NCBI RefSeq assembly: GCF_003966915.1
Contig: NZ_AP018150.1
Span: 186,001-250,000 of the forward strand
Source: Mycoavidus cysteinexigens
GTDB taxonomy: Bacteria; Pseudomonadota; Gammaproteobacteria; Burkholderiales; Burkholderiaceae
DNA length: 64,000 nucleotides
Direction of reading: 5' to 3'
Shown: positions 1-9,514 of the stretch, in pieces
How positions within the stretch are numbered: the stretch's first letter is position 1
How the letters are laid out: each line of letters begins with the position of its first letter
Program-made: the position numbers and the translations under genes
Notes under the pieces: generated by a model
The model's input: the letters and a program-made list of their open reading frames with translations, nothing else
Told to the model about the DNA's origin: nothing
Database searches by the model: none

Positions 1-648
1 TTGTTCTTCCTCTGTAGTGAGGCCGCCTTCAGGGCCGATTAGAATGATAATGGGCGTACTAGGAGGTGTGGCAGGTAGCGTCTGAAAACTGCGTGTGGCG
101 CGTGGCGATAGCATAAAGCGGGTCGCCTCGTTGGCGGGCGCGGTTGCGGGCAGGGCATTGAGCCAAGCCGTGAACTCAACTGGCGCAGCAACCAGCGGTG
201 GCCGGTTCCGGCCGCATTGCTCGCAGGCAGCATGCACTAAGGCCTGCCAGTGATGATGGCGGCGTGCTGCACGTTCACCGACTAGCCGTACGACGCTTTT
301 TGCGGTGGCGATGGGGATGATCTGGTGTACCCCCAATTCAACCGCTTTTTCAATCAGCCAATCCATTTTGTCGCCCGCGGCAATGCCTTGCGCCAGGATC
401 AATTGATAGGGCGGCTCGGTATTTTGTAGGCTGCCGGTATCAGGCGCGGTCACTTGCGCCAGGATGTGCTTTTTATCAATCGTTAACACGGTGGCTTTAA
501 ATGCGCCGCCGGTGCCGTTAAATAAAATAATTGGGTCGCCTGCAGCTAAGCGCAAGACGCGCATATGGCGGGCCACATCATTGGGTAAGCTAATAGGTGT
601 ATCGGCGGCGAGCGGCATTGCTACAAAGAAGCGAGGTATGGCAGGCAT
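1..648 (-). CDS. rsmE: 16S rRNA (uracil-1498-N3)-methyltransferase RsmE, 3' end cut by the window
   Basis: RsmE uses S-adenosylmethionine to methylate N3 of U1498 in 16S rRNA of the assembled 30S subunit; it is a cytoplasmic SPOUT (knotted) methyltransferase. The minus strand reads open from an ATG at 648 to the window edge, giving 216 residues. It begins MPAIPRFFVA and includes the family segments QGIAAGDKMDW and EKAVELGV. The knot motif GPEGG lies at residues 205-209, followed by an acidic stretch. Family members are about 240-250 residues, so roughly 30 C-terminal residues lie outside the window. The ATG is chosen because the protein aligns with the family from its first residues. It is followed by the DUF1841 gene on the same strand. 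Confidence 0.93.
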   Translation of the reverse strand, partial: MPAIPRFFVAMPLAADTPISLPNDVARHMRVLRLAAGDPIILFNGTGGAFKATVLTIDKKHILAQVTAPDTGSLQNTEPPYQLILAQGIAAGDKMDWLIEKAVELGVHQIIPIATAKSVVRLVGERAARRHHHWQALVHAACEQCGRNRPPLVAAPVEFTAWLNALPATAPANEATRFMLSPRATRSFQTLPATPPSTPIIILIGPEGGLTTEEEQ

Positions 649-690
649 GGCGAATCCGGTCTTTTGCGCTCGTGAAAAAAGGTTTAAATT

Positions 691-1116
691 TTATGAGGCT
701 CGCCGCTTAATGCAGGCAAGATAAGCGGTGGAATCTAGAGGCGCTTGGTTGCGCTGGGCTTGCCATAAGGTTTCTCCAAGGCATTCCATAATACTGTGCT
801 GAGCGGCATGTGCGGTCCCCAATTTGACGGCAAGTCGCTCATACGCTGCGCAGATGCCTGGAGGCTGGTCGATAGAGAGCTGCTCGCTGATGGCAAGATG
901 CATCGATAAATGCAAAAATGGGTTGGTTTGGCCTTGCTCTGGAAGGTAGGATTGCTGTTGTGCATCCGCCGCCGAAAGCAGCTTGTGATATTCAGGGTGC
1001 TCACTAATCCAGTGCGCCGCCATATTCTCAAGCGGGGTGAGCAGCGCCCCAGTAGATTGTTTGTGCCAGGTTTCGCAAAAAAATTGGCGGACTTCGGTTT
1101 GACTTGGGTTAAACAT
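691..1116 (-). CDS. DUF1841 family protein
   Basis: A 141-residue soluble protein starting MFNPSQTEVRQFFCETW, which I recognise as the DUF1841 family of small proteobacterial proteins with no assigned biochemical function. The central part is rich in His and Glu (ISEHPEYHKLL, then HLSMHLAISEQ), compatible with an all-helical fold, but no catalytic motif is evident and there is no signal peptide or membrane segment. It lies on the same strand as nth upstream (47-base gap) and rsmE downstream. In Burkholderiales this family is often found beside nth and rsxB, so the context is as expected. Function unknown. Confidence 0.85.
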   Translation of the reverse strand: MFNPSQTEVRQFFCETWHKQSTGALLTPLENMAAHWISEHPEYHKLLSAADAQQQSYLPEQGQTNPFLHLSMHLAISEQLSIDQPPGICAAYERLAVKLGTAHAAQHSIMECLGETLWQAQRNQAPLDSTAYLACIKRRAS

Positions 1117-1163
1117 GGATTGGTTTCATTCTACAAGCAAAATTAATTTCAACTCTGGGCGCT

Positions 1164-1850
1164 TCAATTTATCTTTACTCGGGATTGCCGAGCGGAGGCT
1201 TTAAGCTCTAAATCCGGGGCGAGGGTCTTGGTTTTATATTCACATAAGGGTTCAATCATGCAGTGCCAGCATTCTGGGCGGCGCGCTTTACAGACATAAC
1301 GGCCATGTAAAATTAACCAGTGATGCGCATCATGCTGGAATTCTTTGGGCGTATATTTCTCAAGCGCAGCTTCCACAACTCGTACATCTTTGCCTGGCGC
1401 TAAACCGGTGCGATTCGCGACCCGGAAAATATGCGTATCAACGGCAATCGTGGGCTGACCAAAAGCTGTGTTTAAAACCACATTTGCGGTTTTTCGGCCC
1501 ACGCCAGGGAGCGATTCAAGCGCTTCCCGTTGGGCCGGAACCTGACCCGCATAATCCTCAAGCAACATTTTACAGGTTGCAATTAGATTCTTTGCCTTGG
1601 TGCGAAAAAGGCCAATGGTTTTGATGTAGTGAATCACCCCTGCTTCACCAAGCTCCAGTATGGTTTGTGGTGTATTGGCGACCTTAAACATAGGGCGCGT
1701 CGCTTTATTCACGGAAATATCCGTTGCTTGTGCAGAGAGCATAACCGCAATCAATAATTCAAACGGTGTTGTATATTCAAGCTCAGTCGTTGGGTGTGGG
1801 TTCAGACTTTGCAGCGTTTCAAAGATGGCACGGCGTTTGGCTAGATTCAT
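1164..1850 (-). CDS. nth: Endonuclease III (DNA glycosylase/AP lyase)
   Basis: Endonuclease III removes oxidised pyrimidines from DNA and cleaves the resulting abasic site by beta-elimination in base excision repair. The 228-residue protein has the helix-hairpin-helix LPGVGRKTA with the catalytic lysine at K120, and the essential aspartate D138 in VDTH, the same numbering as the E. coli enzyme. A C-terminal [4Fe-4S] site is formed by C187, C194, C197 and C203 (C-x6-C-x2-C-x5-C). The ATG at 1850 overlaps the rsxB stop by four bases (ATGA), so translation is probably coupled. The C-terminal tail runs about 15 residues longer than in E. coli Nth. Identification is firm. Confidence 0.97.
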   Translation of the reverse strand: MNLAKRRAIFETLQSLNPHPTTELEYTTPFELLIAVMLSAQATDISVNKATRPMFKVANTPQTILELGEAGVIHYIKTIGLFRTKAKNLIATCKMLLEDYAGQVPAQREALESLPGVGRKTANVVLNTAFGQPTIAVDTHIFRVANRTGLAPGKDVRVVEAALEKYTPKEFQHDAHHWLILHGRYVCKARRPECWHCMIEPLCEYKTKTLAPDLELKASARQSRVKIN

Positions 1851-2527
1851 GAATTTTTTGCGGTTTCTTTCTTTTGGCGTGCGCGCTCAAGCGCGGCTTG
1901 AATAATTGCGCGTTTTTGGGCGGCCGGATCTGCGCTGGGGTTAGCGGTTTGCGCAGCGGTTGGGCTGGCTAATTGGGCCGTGGCCTGGCGGGCGCTTATG
2001 CGCGCTTCACGTGGCGCTTGCTCGCGAGCTTTTCGTGCGCGCCGAAACTGATAGCGGGTGCGCGCCGTAGCGGCAGCTTCTTGTGACCATGCGCGCCAGC
2101 CGGTGGTGGCTCCTGTGATCGGTTGCATGGTAATGCAGTCGACTGGGCAGGGGGCAACGCATAGATCGCAGCCGGTACATAGCGCCGCCATCACTGTATG
2201 CATTTGTTTGGGGGCTCCGATAATCGCGTCGACCGGGCAAGCTTGGATACAGAGCGTGCAACCGATACAAATGTTTTCATCAATTATGGCTAACGGGCGA
2301 GGTCGTTCGACGCCATTGACTGGATTTAACGGAATCACGGGCTGATGCAATAACGCGGCGAGCCGTTGAATCCCTTCTAAGCCGCCTGGGGGGCATTGAT
2401 TGTAATTGGCTGAGCCGTGGGCGATGGCTTCAGCATACGGGCGGCAGCCCGCATAACCGCATTTAGTGCACTGTGTTTGCGGCAGTAGATCTTCGATTGA
2501 ATCAGCAAGAGTTTGGGCGTGTGTCAC
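1847..2527 (-). CDS. rsxB: RsxB/RnfB-type iron-sulfur electron transport protein
   Basis: A 226-residue ferredoxin-like protein. An N-terminal Fe4S4 domain has cysteines C20, C23, C28 and C45 ([17 protein letters not shown]). Two classical 4Fe-4S clusters follow: C87/C90/C93/C97 and C117/C120/C123/C127. It matches the RsxB/RnfB subunit, but the hydrophobic N-terminal anchor of E. coli RsxB is missing and the C-terminus is an Ala/Arg/Gln-rich tail of about 70 residues. No other rsx/rnf subunit is nearby. This stand-alone form next to nth is the usual betaproteobacterial arrangement, and a role in electron supply to Fe-S proteins is inference. Translation starts at GTG (2527), with no strong ribosome-binding site. 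It overlaps nth by four bases. Confidence 0.9.
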   Translation of the reverse strand: MTHAQTLADSIEDLLPQTQCTKCGYAGCRPYAEAIAHGSANYNQCPPGGLEGIQRLAALLHQPVIPLNPVNGVERPRPLAIIDENICIGCTLCIQACPVDAIIGAPKQMHTVMAALCTGCDLCVAPCPVDCITMQPITGATTGWRAWSQEAAATARTRYQFRRARKAREQAPREARISARQATAQLASPTAAQTANPSADPAAQKRAIIQAALERARQKKETAKNS

Positions 2528-2555
2528 GGGATAAAGCGGCGAGAAAAATAATGTT

Positions 2556-2574
2556 AATTAGAAAGCGTCTAATT
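2556..2574. promoter_or_regulatory. Perfect 7-bp inverted repeat upstream of rsxB
   Basis: AATTAGA and TCTAATT are separated by AAGCG, 29-47 bases upstream of the rsxB GTG start. The arms are AT-rich and not followed by a T-run in the direction of rsxB, so an operator or mRNA leader hairpin is more likely than a terminator. The sequence shows only the symmetry; the function is a guess. Confidence 0.3.
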
Positions 2575-2806
2575 TTCGCTTAGACTCAAATAGATATTCT
2601 AGCGCGAGTTTTTTGCTGTAGCGTTTCCGATTCAACACCTAATTGACGGGCCAAACGGGGCTGTGGTAGCTTCTGTATAAGAGCTGGTGGTTTATTCGTA
2701 GAAACCTTTAACCTTCTTCTTTGCTTGCAGGACGAATCTATACCTAACACTTGAAGCTAACGTGCTCGTGGCAGGAAGCTAGGCACACCTTTTAGGACCA
2801 TACGAA
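2575..2806. other. Gene-free stretch with a possible decayed coding remnant
   Basis: No intact gene is visible between rsxB and the orphan gene at 2807. On the minus strand, about 2585-2690, a short open segment (containing LARQLGVESETLQQ) looks like the end of a helix-turn-helix or transposase-type protein. It has no start and no recognisable rest. It may be debris from the event that brought in the orphan gene. I cannot assign it. Confidence 0.25.
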
Positions 2807-3382
2807 ATGCTAAGACTCGATGCCAGCACCAGCACCTCTGTTTTCTATCACATAACGAGACAGTGTCACCTGAAAAGTATAGCGGACTCGGGCCTTCAAC
2901 CAAGTTTTGGTGGCGGAAGCGGAGGAATATCCGCTTTGCACGGCTCAACGCAATTCCTGGAAAATTCGGCTGGAAAAATCCATCTGACTTCCTCGTATCC
3001 AACGGCCAAACGCTATGTCGACCATTATTTTAAGCTGTTGGAAAAAAGAGGGTGCGTATCAACTGATCAATGTCCTGCTATCCTGAAAATCAACCTGCCC
3101 AGTTCGGTGTCACTGCAGAATGATCCTGACGAAACTGAATTTGGATTCACGCTAACCACGTCGATAATACCAGATAGTATAGAAGTAGCGATGTCCCCTT
3201 TCGATCAAGAGAGCGTCTACGGGCTGTTAGATCAACACAAAACCAATGTGGAAGGAGGGGTAATTTACGGGTTGTCAGAGCAAGACATAAGCTATATGAA
3301 AGGAGACGACATTACCTGGATTTCGATTTATTTGTTATCACATCCGGCGTACTCAAAAATGATACCGAGTTATCCAGATTAG
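2807..3382 (+). CDS. Orphan protein with ADP-ribosyltransferase-like motifs
   Basis: A 191-residue protein I cannot assign to a named family. Near the N-terminus it has FYHITRQ (H15, T17), then an 'IADSGLQPS' turn. Next comes HLTSSYPTAKRYVDHY (residues 59-74) and later DETEFGFTLTTSIIPDSIEV (108-127). This succession (YH-x-T, then [L/F]T...A..Y, then an acidic residue before an 'I-P-x-x-I' strand) resembles the H-Y/T-E layout of ADP-ribosyltransferase-fold toxins and Tpt1/DarT-like enzymes; that is inference from motif order, not a family match. There is no signal peptide or membrane segment. AGGA sits about eight bases before the ATG. It stands alone among minus-strand housekeeping genes, as expected for an acquired gene, and no obvious antitoxin neighbours it. 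It could be a T3SS effector or a toxin. Confidence 0.6.
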   Translation: MLRLDASTSTSVFYHITRQCHLKSIADSGLQPSFGGGSGGISALHGSTQFLENSAGKIHLTSSYPTAKRYVDHYFKLLEKRGCVSTDQCPAILKINLPSSVSLQNDPDETEFGFTLTTSIIPDSIEVAMSPFDQESVYGLLDQHKTNVEGGVIYGLSEQDISYMKGDDITWISIYLLSHPAYSKMIPSYPD

Positions 3383-3579
3383 GCGGCAAATTGATATTGT
3401 GCGCTCATGACATGACTAGTGTTACATACGTTACGTCGTAGCCATGGCTGAATTCTCGGAACTCAGTCGATTTGCCATTTCGTATTGTGGGAGCCAGTTT
3501 TACGGACCACGTGTGTGAGAAAGTCGATGCGCTTGGTATGAAGTGTAGCGCCATCAAGTGGCTGATTGCGTATTCCACC

Positions 3580-5130
3580 TCATTTTTGTGCGTTGCCAGC
3601 AGCGGCCAGCGCTAGCTCTTCATATAGAGCATCGATCCGGCGTGTGACGGCTGGGTCCATCGTGATGGGTCGTCCCCATTCGCGTTGCGTCTCGCCCGGC
3701 CATTTGTGGGTGGCGTCAAGTCCCATTTTCGAGCCGAGGCCGGCGGTGGGCGATGCAAAGTCAAGGTAGTCAATTGGCGTATGATCTACGAGTAACGTGT
3801 CGCGCGTTGGATCAACGCGCGTGGTGATGGCCCAAATGACTTCTTTCCAATCGCGCAGATTCACATCCTCGTCTACGATGATGATGAATTTCGTGTACAT
3901 AAATTGCCGCAAGAAACCCCAAACGCCGAACATGACGCGCCGAGCGTGACCGGGGTAGCTTTTTTTAATTTGAACCAGCGCCATACGGTAACTACACCCT
4001 TCTGGCGGTAGGTAGAAATCCGTGATTTCTGTAAATTGCTTTTGCAGCAGAGGCACCAGCACTTCATTGAGGGCAACCCCTAGTATCGCGGGTTCATCTG
4101 GTGGTTTACCGGTGTACGTGGAGTGATACAGTGCCTGCCGCCGCATCGTGATGCGTTCGATAGTCAACACCGGAAATGAAGCTTTTTCATTGTAATAACC
4201 GGTGTGATCGCCAAAAGGACCTTCGAGCGCGTGCTCATAGCTTGCCGGACCGGGCGCGGTTGCATCCGCTTTGGGATAGATAAAGCCTTCTAGCACAATT
4301 TCGGCGCGCGCTGGTATACGTAGTGCGTTTAAGCCAGGCGTTATACACTTGGCTAATTCAGTGCGCCCCCCTCGCAGCAAGCCGGCAAACTGGTACTCGG
4401 AGAGGGTATCTGGCACCGGAGTCACAGCACCAAGCAAAGTAGCTGGATCAGCGCCTAGCGCGACGGCGACGGGATAAGGCTGACCCGGAAAGGCCAGCGC
4501 AAATTCCCGAAAATCCAGCGCCCCACCTCGATGCGCAAGCCAGCGCATGATTACCTGGTTGCGCCCAATCACTTGCTGACGGTAAATGCCGAGATTCTGC
4601 CGGGCTTTATGAGGTCCGCGCGTTACTGTGAGGCCCCATGTAATCAGTGGGCCAACATCGTCCGGCCAGCAGGTCTGGATGGGTAGCCGAGCCAGGTCAA
4701 CGTCGTTGCCTTCCCACACAATTTCTTGGCAGGGCGGCGCGCTGATGGTTTTAGGCGCCATATCCCATACCGCTTTAACCAGCGTGAATAGCTTGCCAGC
4801 GTCTTTAAGCCGTTGCGGTGGAGTGGGTTCTTTTAGCGCGCAGAGTAGATGCCCGATCTCGCGTAGCGAGGTGAGCGCGTCGGTCTCTGTCTGCGCTGCG
4901 TCGATACCCATGCCAAGCGCAATGCGCCGCGTGGTACCGAATAAATTGCCGAGTACCGGTATTGCATAGCCAGTTGGTGCTTCAAAGAGTAGAGCGGGGC
5001 CGCCTGCGCGTAGCACGCGATCGCATAGCGCGGTCATTTCAAGAACCGGAGAAACCGGGGCGCTTACACGGCGCAGCTCGCCAAGCGCTTCGAGTTGGTG
5101 GGCAAAATCGCGCAGGTCTTTATATTTCAT
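3580..5130 (-). CDS. ubiD: 4-hydroxy-3-polyprenylbenzoate decarboxylase UbiD
   Basis: UbiD is the prenylated-FMN-dependent decarboxylase that removes the carboxyl group of 4-hydroxy-3-polyprenylbenzoate in ubiquinone synthesis. The 516-residue protein is of usual length. It carries the cofactor and metal-site segments QNLGIYRQQ (178-186) and [13 protein letters not shown] (303-315), plus the C-terminal [11 protein letters not shown] typical of the bacterial enzyme. The start [19 protein letters not shown] matches the family. The partner that makes prenyl-FMN (ubiX) is not in the window. It is transcribed alone on the minus strand, between the orphan gene at 2807 and a divergent lytic transglycosylase gene. 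Confidence 0.96.
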   Translation of the reverse strand: MKYKDLRDFAHQLEALGELRRVSAPVSPVLEMTALCDRVLRAGGPALLFEAPTGYAIPVLGNLFGTTRRIALGMGIDAAQTETDALTSLREIGHLLCALKEPTPPQRLKDAGKLFTLVKAVWDMAPKTISAPPCQEIVWEGNDVDLARLPIQTCWPDDVGPLITWGLTVTRGPHKARQNLGIYRQQVIGRNQVIMRWLAHRGGALDFREFALAFPGQPYPVAVALGADPATLLGAVTPVPDTLSEYQFAGLLRGGRTELAKCITPGLNALRIPARAEIVLEGFIYPKADATAPGPASYEHALEGPFGDHTGYYNEKASFPVLTIERITMRRQALYHSTYTGKPPDEPAILGVALNEVLVPLLQKQFTEITDFYLPPEGCSYRMALVQIKKSYPGHARRVMFGVWGFLRQFMYTKFIIIVDEDVNLRDWKEVIWAITTRVDPTRDTLLVDHTPIDYLDFASPTAGLGSKMGLDATHKWPGETQREWGRPITMDPAVTRRIDALYEELALAAAGNAQK

Positions 5131-5344
5131 GGCGTCATTTTAACCTGCCCTAGCCCTGAGTATTCGCTCAGGCGCGGAAAATTAAATAGGCTCATTGTGG
5201 AAGAAAAAAGACAGACAGAGAGGCGAAATCAAGCCAAGAGAAACGCAGGTAATTTATTCAAAAACCCTCCTTTTATTACTAAAAGTAATTATTTTGTCTA
5301 TTGGTAAGATTGACTGGACATAAAAGCCTGCTAAAATTTTCTAC

Positions 5345-6601
5345 ATGAACGCTCACTTACCTCCTCCTTCTAACCAACCGACCCTTAGAGTTCCGTTCGC
5401 CGCGGCCTTTATGAGGGGACTGCGGGTATGTTATGGCTGTCTTTGTCGGCTGGAGCGGAAATGGGTTTTCCAATTGGGCATGTGGGGCATTCAGGCAGCA
5501 CGCCTGCTATATGTGAAATTTTCGCCTCTTGCGGCAAGAGGTGCCGTGAGACTGATGTCTGTGCCTGCGGTGCGCGCAATCCTGCATCATAGTGCCTATA
5601 TCAGTCGTTACTTTGCTTATTCAGTCTGTTTTGTCGTTATTGCGGGCGTCATCCTAGGTTGGTTGTCACCGGCCTCGCGGCAAGCGTTTATGGCGCGGCT
5701 CGCGCCAGTGCCTGAAATTTCTCAGCAGGCTAAGCCGTCTTTGCATTCTAATAAACCGGCTGGCGACGTGCTTGAGGTCAAAAAACTGGCTAAGGCAATG
5801 CCACTTTCTGCATTTGAAGCGCGCGTACGTAAAATTACCTCTGCCCGCATTGCGCCCGATGCATGCGATGCGCAAGTTTTGGCTTCGGTAGAGGAACGGA
5901 AATGGGTGGTTGATTATCTTGCGCGTCGTTATCGTGTTGCGCGCGAGCCACTCAAAAAGCTCGTAAAAGAGGCCTTTATTACGGGCCGAGAATTTGGCCT
6001 TGATCCTTTACTCCTATTGTCTGTGATTGCGATTGAATCCAGATTTAATCCGTATGCGGAAAGTGGAGTGGGCGCACAAGGGTTGATGCAGGTCATGTCT
6101 AAGTTACATGCGGATAAATTCGACCATTTTGGCGGGCTTGCGGCGGCCTTTGACCCGCTGGCTAATCTTAAGGTCGGCGCTTTGATTTTAAAAGATTGTA
6201 TTATAAGAGGTGGGTCGCTGGCCCAAGGGCTGCGCTTATATGTTGGCGCTACGTCAAAGTATGACGGTATTTATGGTGCTAAAGTCCAAGCCGAGCGCGA
6301 GCGTTTACGCAGTGTTGCGCAAGGGCATGATATATCTATTCATCTACCGCAAAAGCCCAGCCGCTCCGTAATCCAAGCATATAATAAAACGCCCAATGGC
6401 ACCGCACTGTCGCGTCCCAAAAAATCGCTTGTGGCAACGGCTTATGCCGCGCCTAAAAATTCCAAGAAAGTTGTCGCAGCAACGGCAGCTCAGCCCCCTA
6501 AGATCGTGATTGTCCCAGCCTCAAGGCCAGCGCAGCTTGAACTCGGTGAGAACCATCAGAAAGTCGATGGCAGGGGAGAGTCTGCTGAGCTGGGCGTATA
6601 G
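5345..6601 (+). CDS. Membrane-anchored lytic transglycosylase (SLT domain)
   Basis: A 418-residue protein predicted to cleave peptidoglycan glycan strands non-hydrolytically. A basic N-terminal region is followed by one hydrophobic segment at about residues 88-108, which should anchor it in the inner membrane. The catalytic SLT domain includes LSVIAIESRFNPYAES, with the catalytic glutamate at E231, and GAQGLMQVM. The tail after about residue 330 is low-complexity (Lys/Ala/Pro) and probably disordered. This layout matches the MltC/Slt-like transglycosylases of Burkholderia without a lipobox. No ribosome-binding site is obvious before the ATG at 5345. It is convergent with nusB (44-base gap). 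It is far from the T3SS, so a dedicated role in secretion is not indicated. Confidence 0.85.
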   Translation: MNAHLPPPSNQPTLRVPFAAAFMRGLRVCYGCLCRLERKWVFQLGMWGIQAARLLYVKFSPLAARGAVRLMSVPAVRAILHHSAYISRYFAYSVCFVVIAGVILGWLSPASRQAFMARLAPVPEISQQAKPSLHSNKPAGDVLEVKKLAKAMPLSAFEARVRKITSARIAPDACDAQVLASVEERKWVVDYLARRYRVAREPLKKLVKEAFITGREFGLDPLLLLSVIAIESRFNPYAESGVGAQGLMQVMSKLHADKFDHFGGLAAAFDPLANLKVGALILKDCIIRGGSLAQGLRLYVGATSKYDGIYGAKVQAERERLRSVAQGHDISIHLPQKPSRSVIQAYNKTPNGTALSRPKKSLVATAYAAPKNSKKVVAATAAQPPKIVIVPASRPAQLELGENHQKVDGRGESAELGV

Positions 6602-6645
6602 CAAAAAAATTCTAACAATAGCGCCTGTGCTGCGTGCATATAAAG

Positions 6646-7077
6646 TTAGCGGCTCGCCGGTTGTATTTCAACCGCGCGTAGCTGTGCGGCGAGTTTATCC
6701 AGCACGCCATTCACATATTTATAGCCATCCGTGCCACCAAAAGTCTTTGTTACTTCGACGGCTTCATTAATCACCACACGGTATGGAATTTCAATATGAT
6801 GCATGAGCTCATATGCGCCAATTAGCAAGACGGCGTGCTCGATTGGGGATAATTCTGCGCTTGGCCTATCGATACAGGGAGTTAACTGTGTATCCAGGGC
6901 TTTAGCATCGCGGATTACCCCTTGCAATAGCGTATCGAAATGCTCTCGATCAGCTTTGCCAAACCCTGGGGCCGACTGTAACTGGGCGACGATAGCGCTA
7001 GCATCCGTTCCAGAGAGCAGCCATTGATATAGTCCTTGTACCGCAAATTCGCGGGAGCGGCGACGGGCGCTTTTCAT
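6646..7077 (-). CDS. nusB: Transcription antitermination factor NusB
   Basis: NusB binds boxA RNA with ribosomal protein S10 (NusE) and supports antitermination of rRNA operons. The 143-residue all-helical protein starts [20 protein letters not shown] and contains [17 protein letters not shown] and the C-terminal [15 protein letters not shown], all characteristic. Its ATG overlaps the end of ribH by four bases, so translation is probably coupled. The ribH-nusB pairing is conserved across proteobacteria. Identification is firm. Confidence 0.97.
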   Translation of the reverse strand: MKSARRRSREFAVQGLYQWLLSGTDASAIVAQLQSAPGFGKADREHFDTLLQGVIRDAKALDTQLTPCIDRPSAELSPIEHAVLLIGAYELMHHIEIPYRVVINEAVEVTKTFGGTDGYKYVNGVLDKLAAQLRAVEIQPASR

Positions 7078-7580
7078 TCGAAGTCTTCCTCGTCTTCGTC
7101 TCCTTCCTCGGGGATTAAAGAGAGATCAATCGCAGTCGATAAGTTTGCCATTTCAACGGCAACGCGCGCCACGTCACGGCCTTTTTCCGCGATACGGGCG
7201 ATCGCTTGTTCTTCCGTATCTGTCGTGAGCACTCCGTTAGCAATCGGAATTTGAAACTCAAGAGCAACTTGCTGAATGCCTGCACTGCTCTGATTTGAAA
7301 CAATTTCAAAGTGATACGTTTCACCACGAATGACTGTGCCAAGAGCGATGAAGGCGTCGAACTCTCCACTGACAGCGAGTTTTTGCAGAGCATAGGGAAT
7401 TTCAAGTGCGCCAGGAACAGTAATGCAGAGCACATTCTCGCTCTCTACCCCGAGCCGTTCAAGCTCTTCAAGGCAAGCATCCGTTAGGCTATTGCCAACC
7501 GCTTCGTTAAAACGCGATTGCACGATGCCAATCGAAAGGTCATTACCGTCTAGATCGGGTTGATATTGGTTAATTTCCAT
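7074..7580 (-). CDS. ribH: 6,7-dimethyl-8-ribityllumazine synthase
   Basis: RibH condenses 5-amino-6-ribitylaminouracil with 3,4-dihydroxy-2-butanone 4-phosphate to form lumazine, the penultimate step of riboflavin synthesis. The 168-residue protein includes [13 protein letters not shown] at the N-terminus, [15 protein letters not shown] and [16 protein letters not shown], all substrate-binding segments of the family. The C-terminal end is unusually acidic ([11 protein letters not shown]). It lies 63 bases downstream of ribBA and overlaps nusB, inside a riboflavin cluster read entirely from the minus strand. Confidence 0.97.
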   Translation of the reverse strand: MEINQYQPDLDGNDLSIGIVQSRFNEAVGNSLTDACLEELERLGVESENVLCITVPGALEIPYALQKLAVSGEFDAFIALGTVIRGETYHFEIVSNQSSAGIQQVALEFQIPIANGVLTTDTEEQAIARIAEKGRDVARVAVEMANLSTAIDLSLIPEEGDEDEEDFE

Positions 7581-7643
7581 AATTTCGGGTTATAAAAATA
7601 GTAGTTTATGAAGCCTGGAGAATGTCTCAATAGACAATCGCTT

Positions 7644-8768
7644 TTACTGTACAGCAGTTACCCCTGGCATCGGGGCAAAGCCTGTCACTTCTAAGCCGTA
7701 GCACGACATAGCGTGCAGTTTGCGTGGGCTCGAAAGCACATGCATTTTACCTACGTTTAAATCGCGCAAGATTTGTGCGCCTACGCCATAAGTTTTGAAA
7801 TCTGCTGGTCGATGCTTAAGCTGCGCAGCTTTTTCTGGCTGATTGCACGCTTCAAACGCATTAAATAAATACTCTTTTGAGGCGCTACAGTTCATCAATA
7901 CAATGACGCCGCATTCACTGGCCGCGATTTCTTGCAAAGCGGCATGCAGGGTCCAAGAGTGGGTGGCGCCATCGATTTCAAGTAAATCCAGTACCGACAT
8001 AGGCTCATGGACGCGCACGAAAGTCGTGCGGTCAGGCTGGGGGGTGCCACGCACAAGTGCGATATGCGGTGCTCCGTTGGATTTGTCTCGATAAATAACC
8101 GCATGAAATGCCCCGTGCGGGGTGTGCATGGGGCGTTCGGCGACACGTTCAATGATCGACTCAGTCAGGCTGCGATATTGCACCAAATCTGCAATGGTGC
8201 CGATTTTAAGGGAGTGCTTGGCTGCAAAATCAATCAGATCGGGCAAACGCGCCATGCTGCCATCGTCATTGATGACCTCGCAAATGACCGCGGCCGGCGT
8301 AAGGCCCGCTAGTCGGGTAAGGTCGCAGCCCGCTTCAGTGTGGCCAGCGCGCACGAGCACGCCGCCAGGCTGCGCCGCTACCGGGAAAATATGGCCCGGC
8401 TGTACAATATCTGTCGCCCGCGCATTGCGCGCCACGGCAGCTTGCACGGTGCGCGCGCGGTCTGCTGGGGAGACCCCAGTGGTGACGCCCTGCGCGGCTT
8501 CAATGCTAACGGTGAAGGCGGTATTGTATTGCGTCCCATTATTGGGGGTCATCAGCGGCAAATTGAGCCGCTCGCAGCACTCTTGCGTAAGCGTTAGGCA
8601 GACTAAACCCCGCGCAAAGCGGATCATAAAATTAATCGCTTCGGGGGTTACAAAGTCTGCCGCGAGCATTAGATCGCCTTCATTCTCACGATCTTCCTCA
8701 TCAACCAGAATCACCATCCGACCTGCTTTAAGCTCGGCAATAATTTCTTGAGTAGAAGCAATGGACAT
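7644..8768 (-). CDS. ribBA: 3,4-dihydroxy-2-butanone-4-phosphate synthase with degenerate GTP cyclohydrolase II-like domain (RibBA type)
   Basis: The N-terminal half converts ribulose 5-phosphate to formate and 3,4-dihydroxy-2-butanone 4-phosphate. It has the acidic-loop motif EDRENEGD (residues 25-32) and GHTEAGCDL (142-150). The C-terminal half has the fold-level features of GTP cyclohydrolase II (YGVGAQILRDLNV near the end). It lacks the zinc-binding cysteine motif and the GTP-site residues of active RibA, so it is probably catalytically dead there, as described for other betaproteobacteria. A separate ribA should therefore exist elsewhere in the genome. ATG 8768 is preferred over an in-frame TTG four codons upstream because the family begins there. 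It lies between ribE and ribH. Confidence 0.92.
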   Translation of the reverse strand: MSIASTQEIIAELKAGRMVILVDEEDRENEGDLMLAADFVTPEAINFMIRFARGLVCLTLTQECCERLNLPLMTPNNGTQYNTAFTVSIEAAQGVTTGVSPADRARTVQAAVARNARATDIVQPGHIFPVAAQPGGVLVRAGHTEAGCDLTRLAGLTPAAVICEVINDDGSMARLPDLIDFAAKHSLKIGTIADLVQYRSLTESIIERVAERPMHTPHGAFHAVIYRDKSNGAPHIALVRGTPQPDRTTFVRVHEPMSVLDLLEIDGATHSWTLHAALQEIAASECGVIVLMNCSASKEYLFNAFEACNQPEKAAQLKHRPADFKTYGVGAQILRDLNVGKMHVLSSPRKLHAMSCYGLEVTGFAPMPGVTAVQ

Positions 8769-8850
8769 AACGATGGGCAAACGTAAAATATGAATCTTAC
8801 GCTATTGGCGTCAAAAGAGATATTGCTGTTGGCTCTAGTAAGGCTTTAGC

Positions 8851-9486
8851 TTATTGTGAGGAGGCTTTTGAAGAACTCAAAATACGCTCAACATAACGGG
8901 CGATTAAATCGATCTCAAGATTGACGCGGGCGCCTACTTTGAGTAGCTTTAACGTGGTAGCCGAGAGCGTATGCGCGATCAGATTGATTGAAAATTCACA
9001 GCCATCAACCCGATCGTGCACGCTGTTAACCGTTAAGCTTACGCCGTTTACGGTGACCGAGCCTTTATAGGCAAGGTAGCGGCCTAGTGCAGGGGGCGCA
9101 AGCACACGCAATTCATAGGATTCGCCAACCGGCGCAAAGTGAGTCACGGCGCCGACTTCATCGACGTGCCCCGCCACTAAATGCCCGCCAAGACGATCAT
9201 GAGCGCGCAACGCTTTTTCAAGATTGACTGCGCCGGGTGTATCGAGCCCTGCGGTGCGCGCGAGGCTTTCTCGCGATACGTCAACGATAAATCGCGGACC
9301 GTCGACTGTATGCTGTTTTGCGACAACCGTCATACATGCCCCTTGCAGAGCGATGCTATCGCCCGGAGCAACATCGTCAAGGCTAAGAGAACCTGGATTA
9401 ACCGCAAGTCGCACGCCGGCGGCGCTATCGCCAAGCGGACTGACCGTTTCAATTTGACCGATTGCAGCGACTATGCCTGTAAACAT
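8851..9486 (-). CDS. ribE: Riboflavin synthase alpha subunit
   Basis: RibE dismutates two lumazine molecules to riboflavin and 5-amino-6-ribitylaminouracil, the last step of the pathway. The 211-residue protein consists of two lumazine-binding repeats. The family start is MFTGIVAAIG at 9486, so an 18-codon open extension upstream, which would overlap ribD, is not used. Typical segments are GACMTVV, HLVAGHVDEVG, and VNGVSLTVNSV in the second repeat. A gap of 28 bases separates it from ribD upstream; ribBA follows 82 bases downstream. Confidence 0.96.
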   Translation of the reverse strand: MFTGIVAAIGQIETVSPLGDSAAGVRLAVNPGSLSLDDVAPGDSIALQGACMTVVAKQHTVDGPRFIVDVSRESLARTAGLDTPGAVNLEKALRAHDRLGGHLVAGHVDEVGAVTHFAPVGESYELRVLAPPALGRYLAYKGSVTVNGVSLTVNSVHDRVDGCEFSINLIAHTLSATTLKLLKVGARVNLEIDLIARYVERILSSSKASSQ

Positions 9487-9514
9487 TTGATTTAATTTTC
9501 TGAAAATAAAAGGG

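Noticed and set aside
3383-3579. Short open segments downstream of the orphan gene
   Set aside because: Only fragments of 20-45 codons, none recognisable on either strand.
8122-8751. 209-codon open frame opposite ribBA
   Set aside because: Codon-shadow of ribBA on the other strand; no similarity to a known protein.
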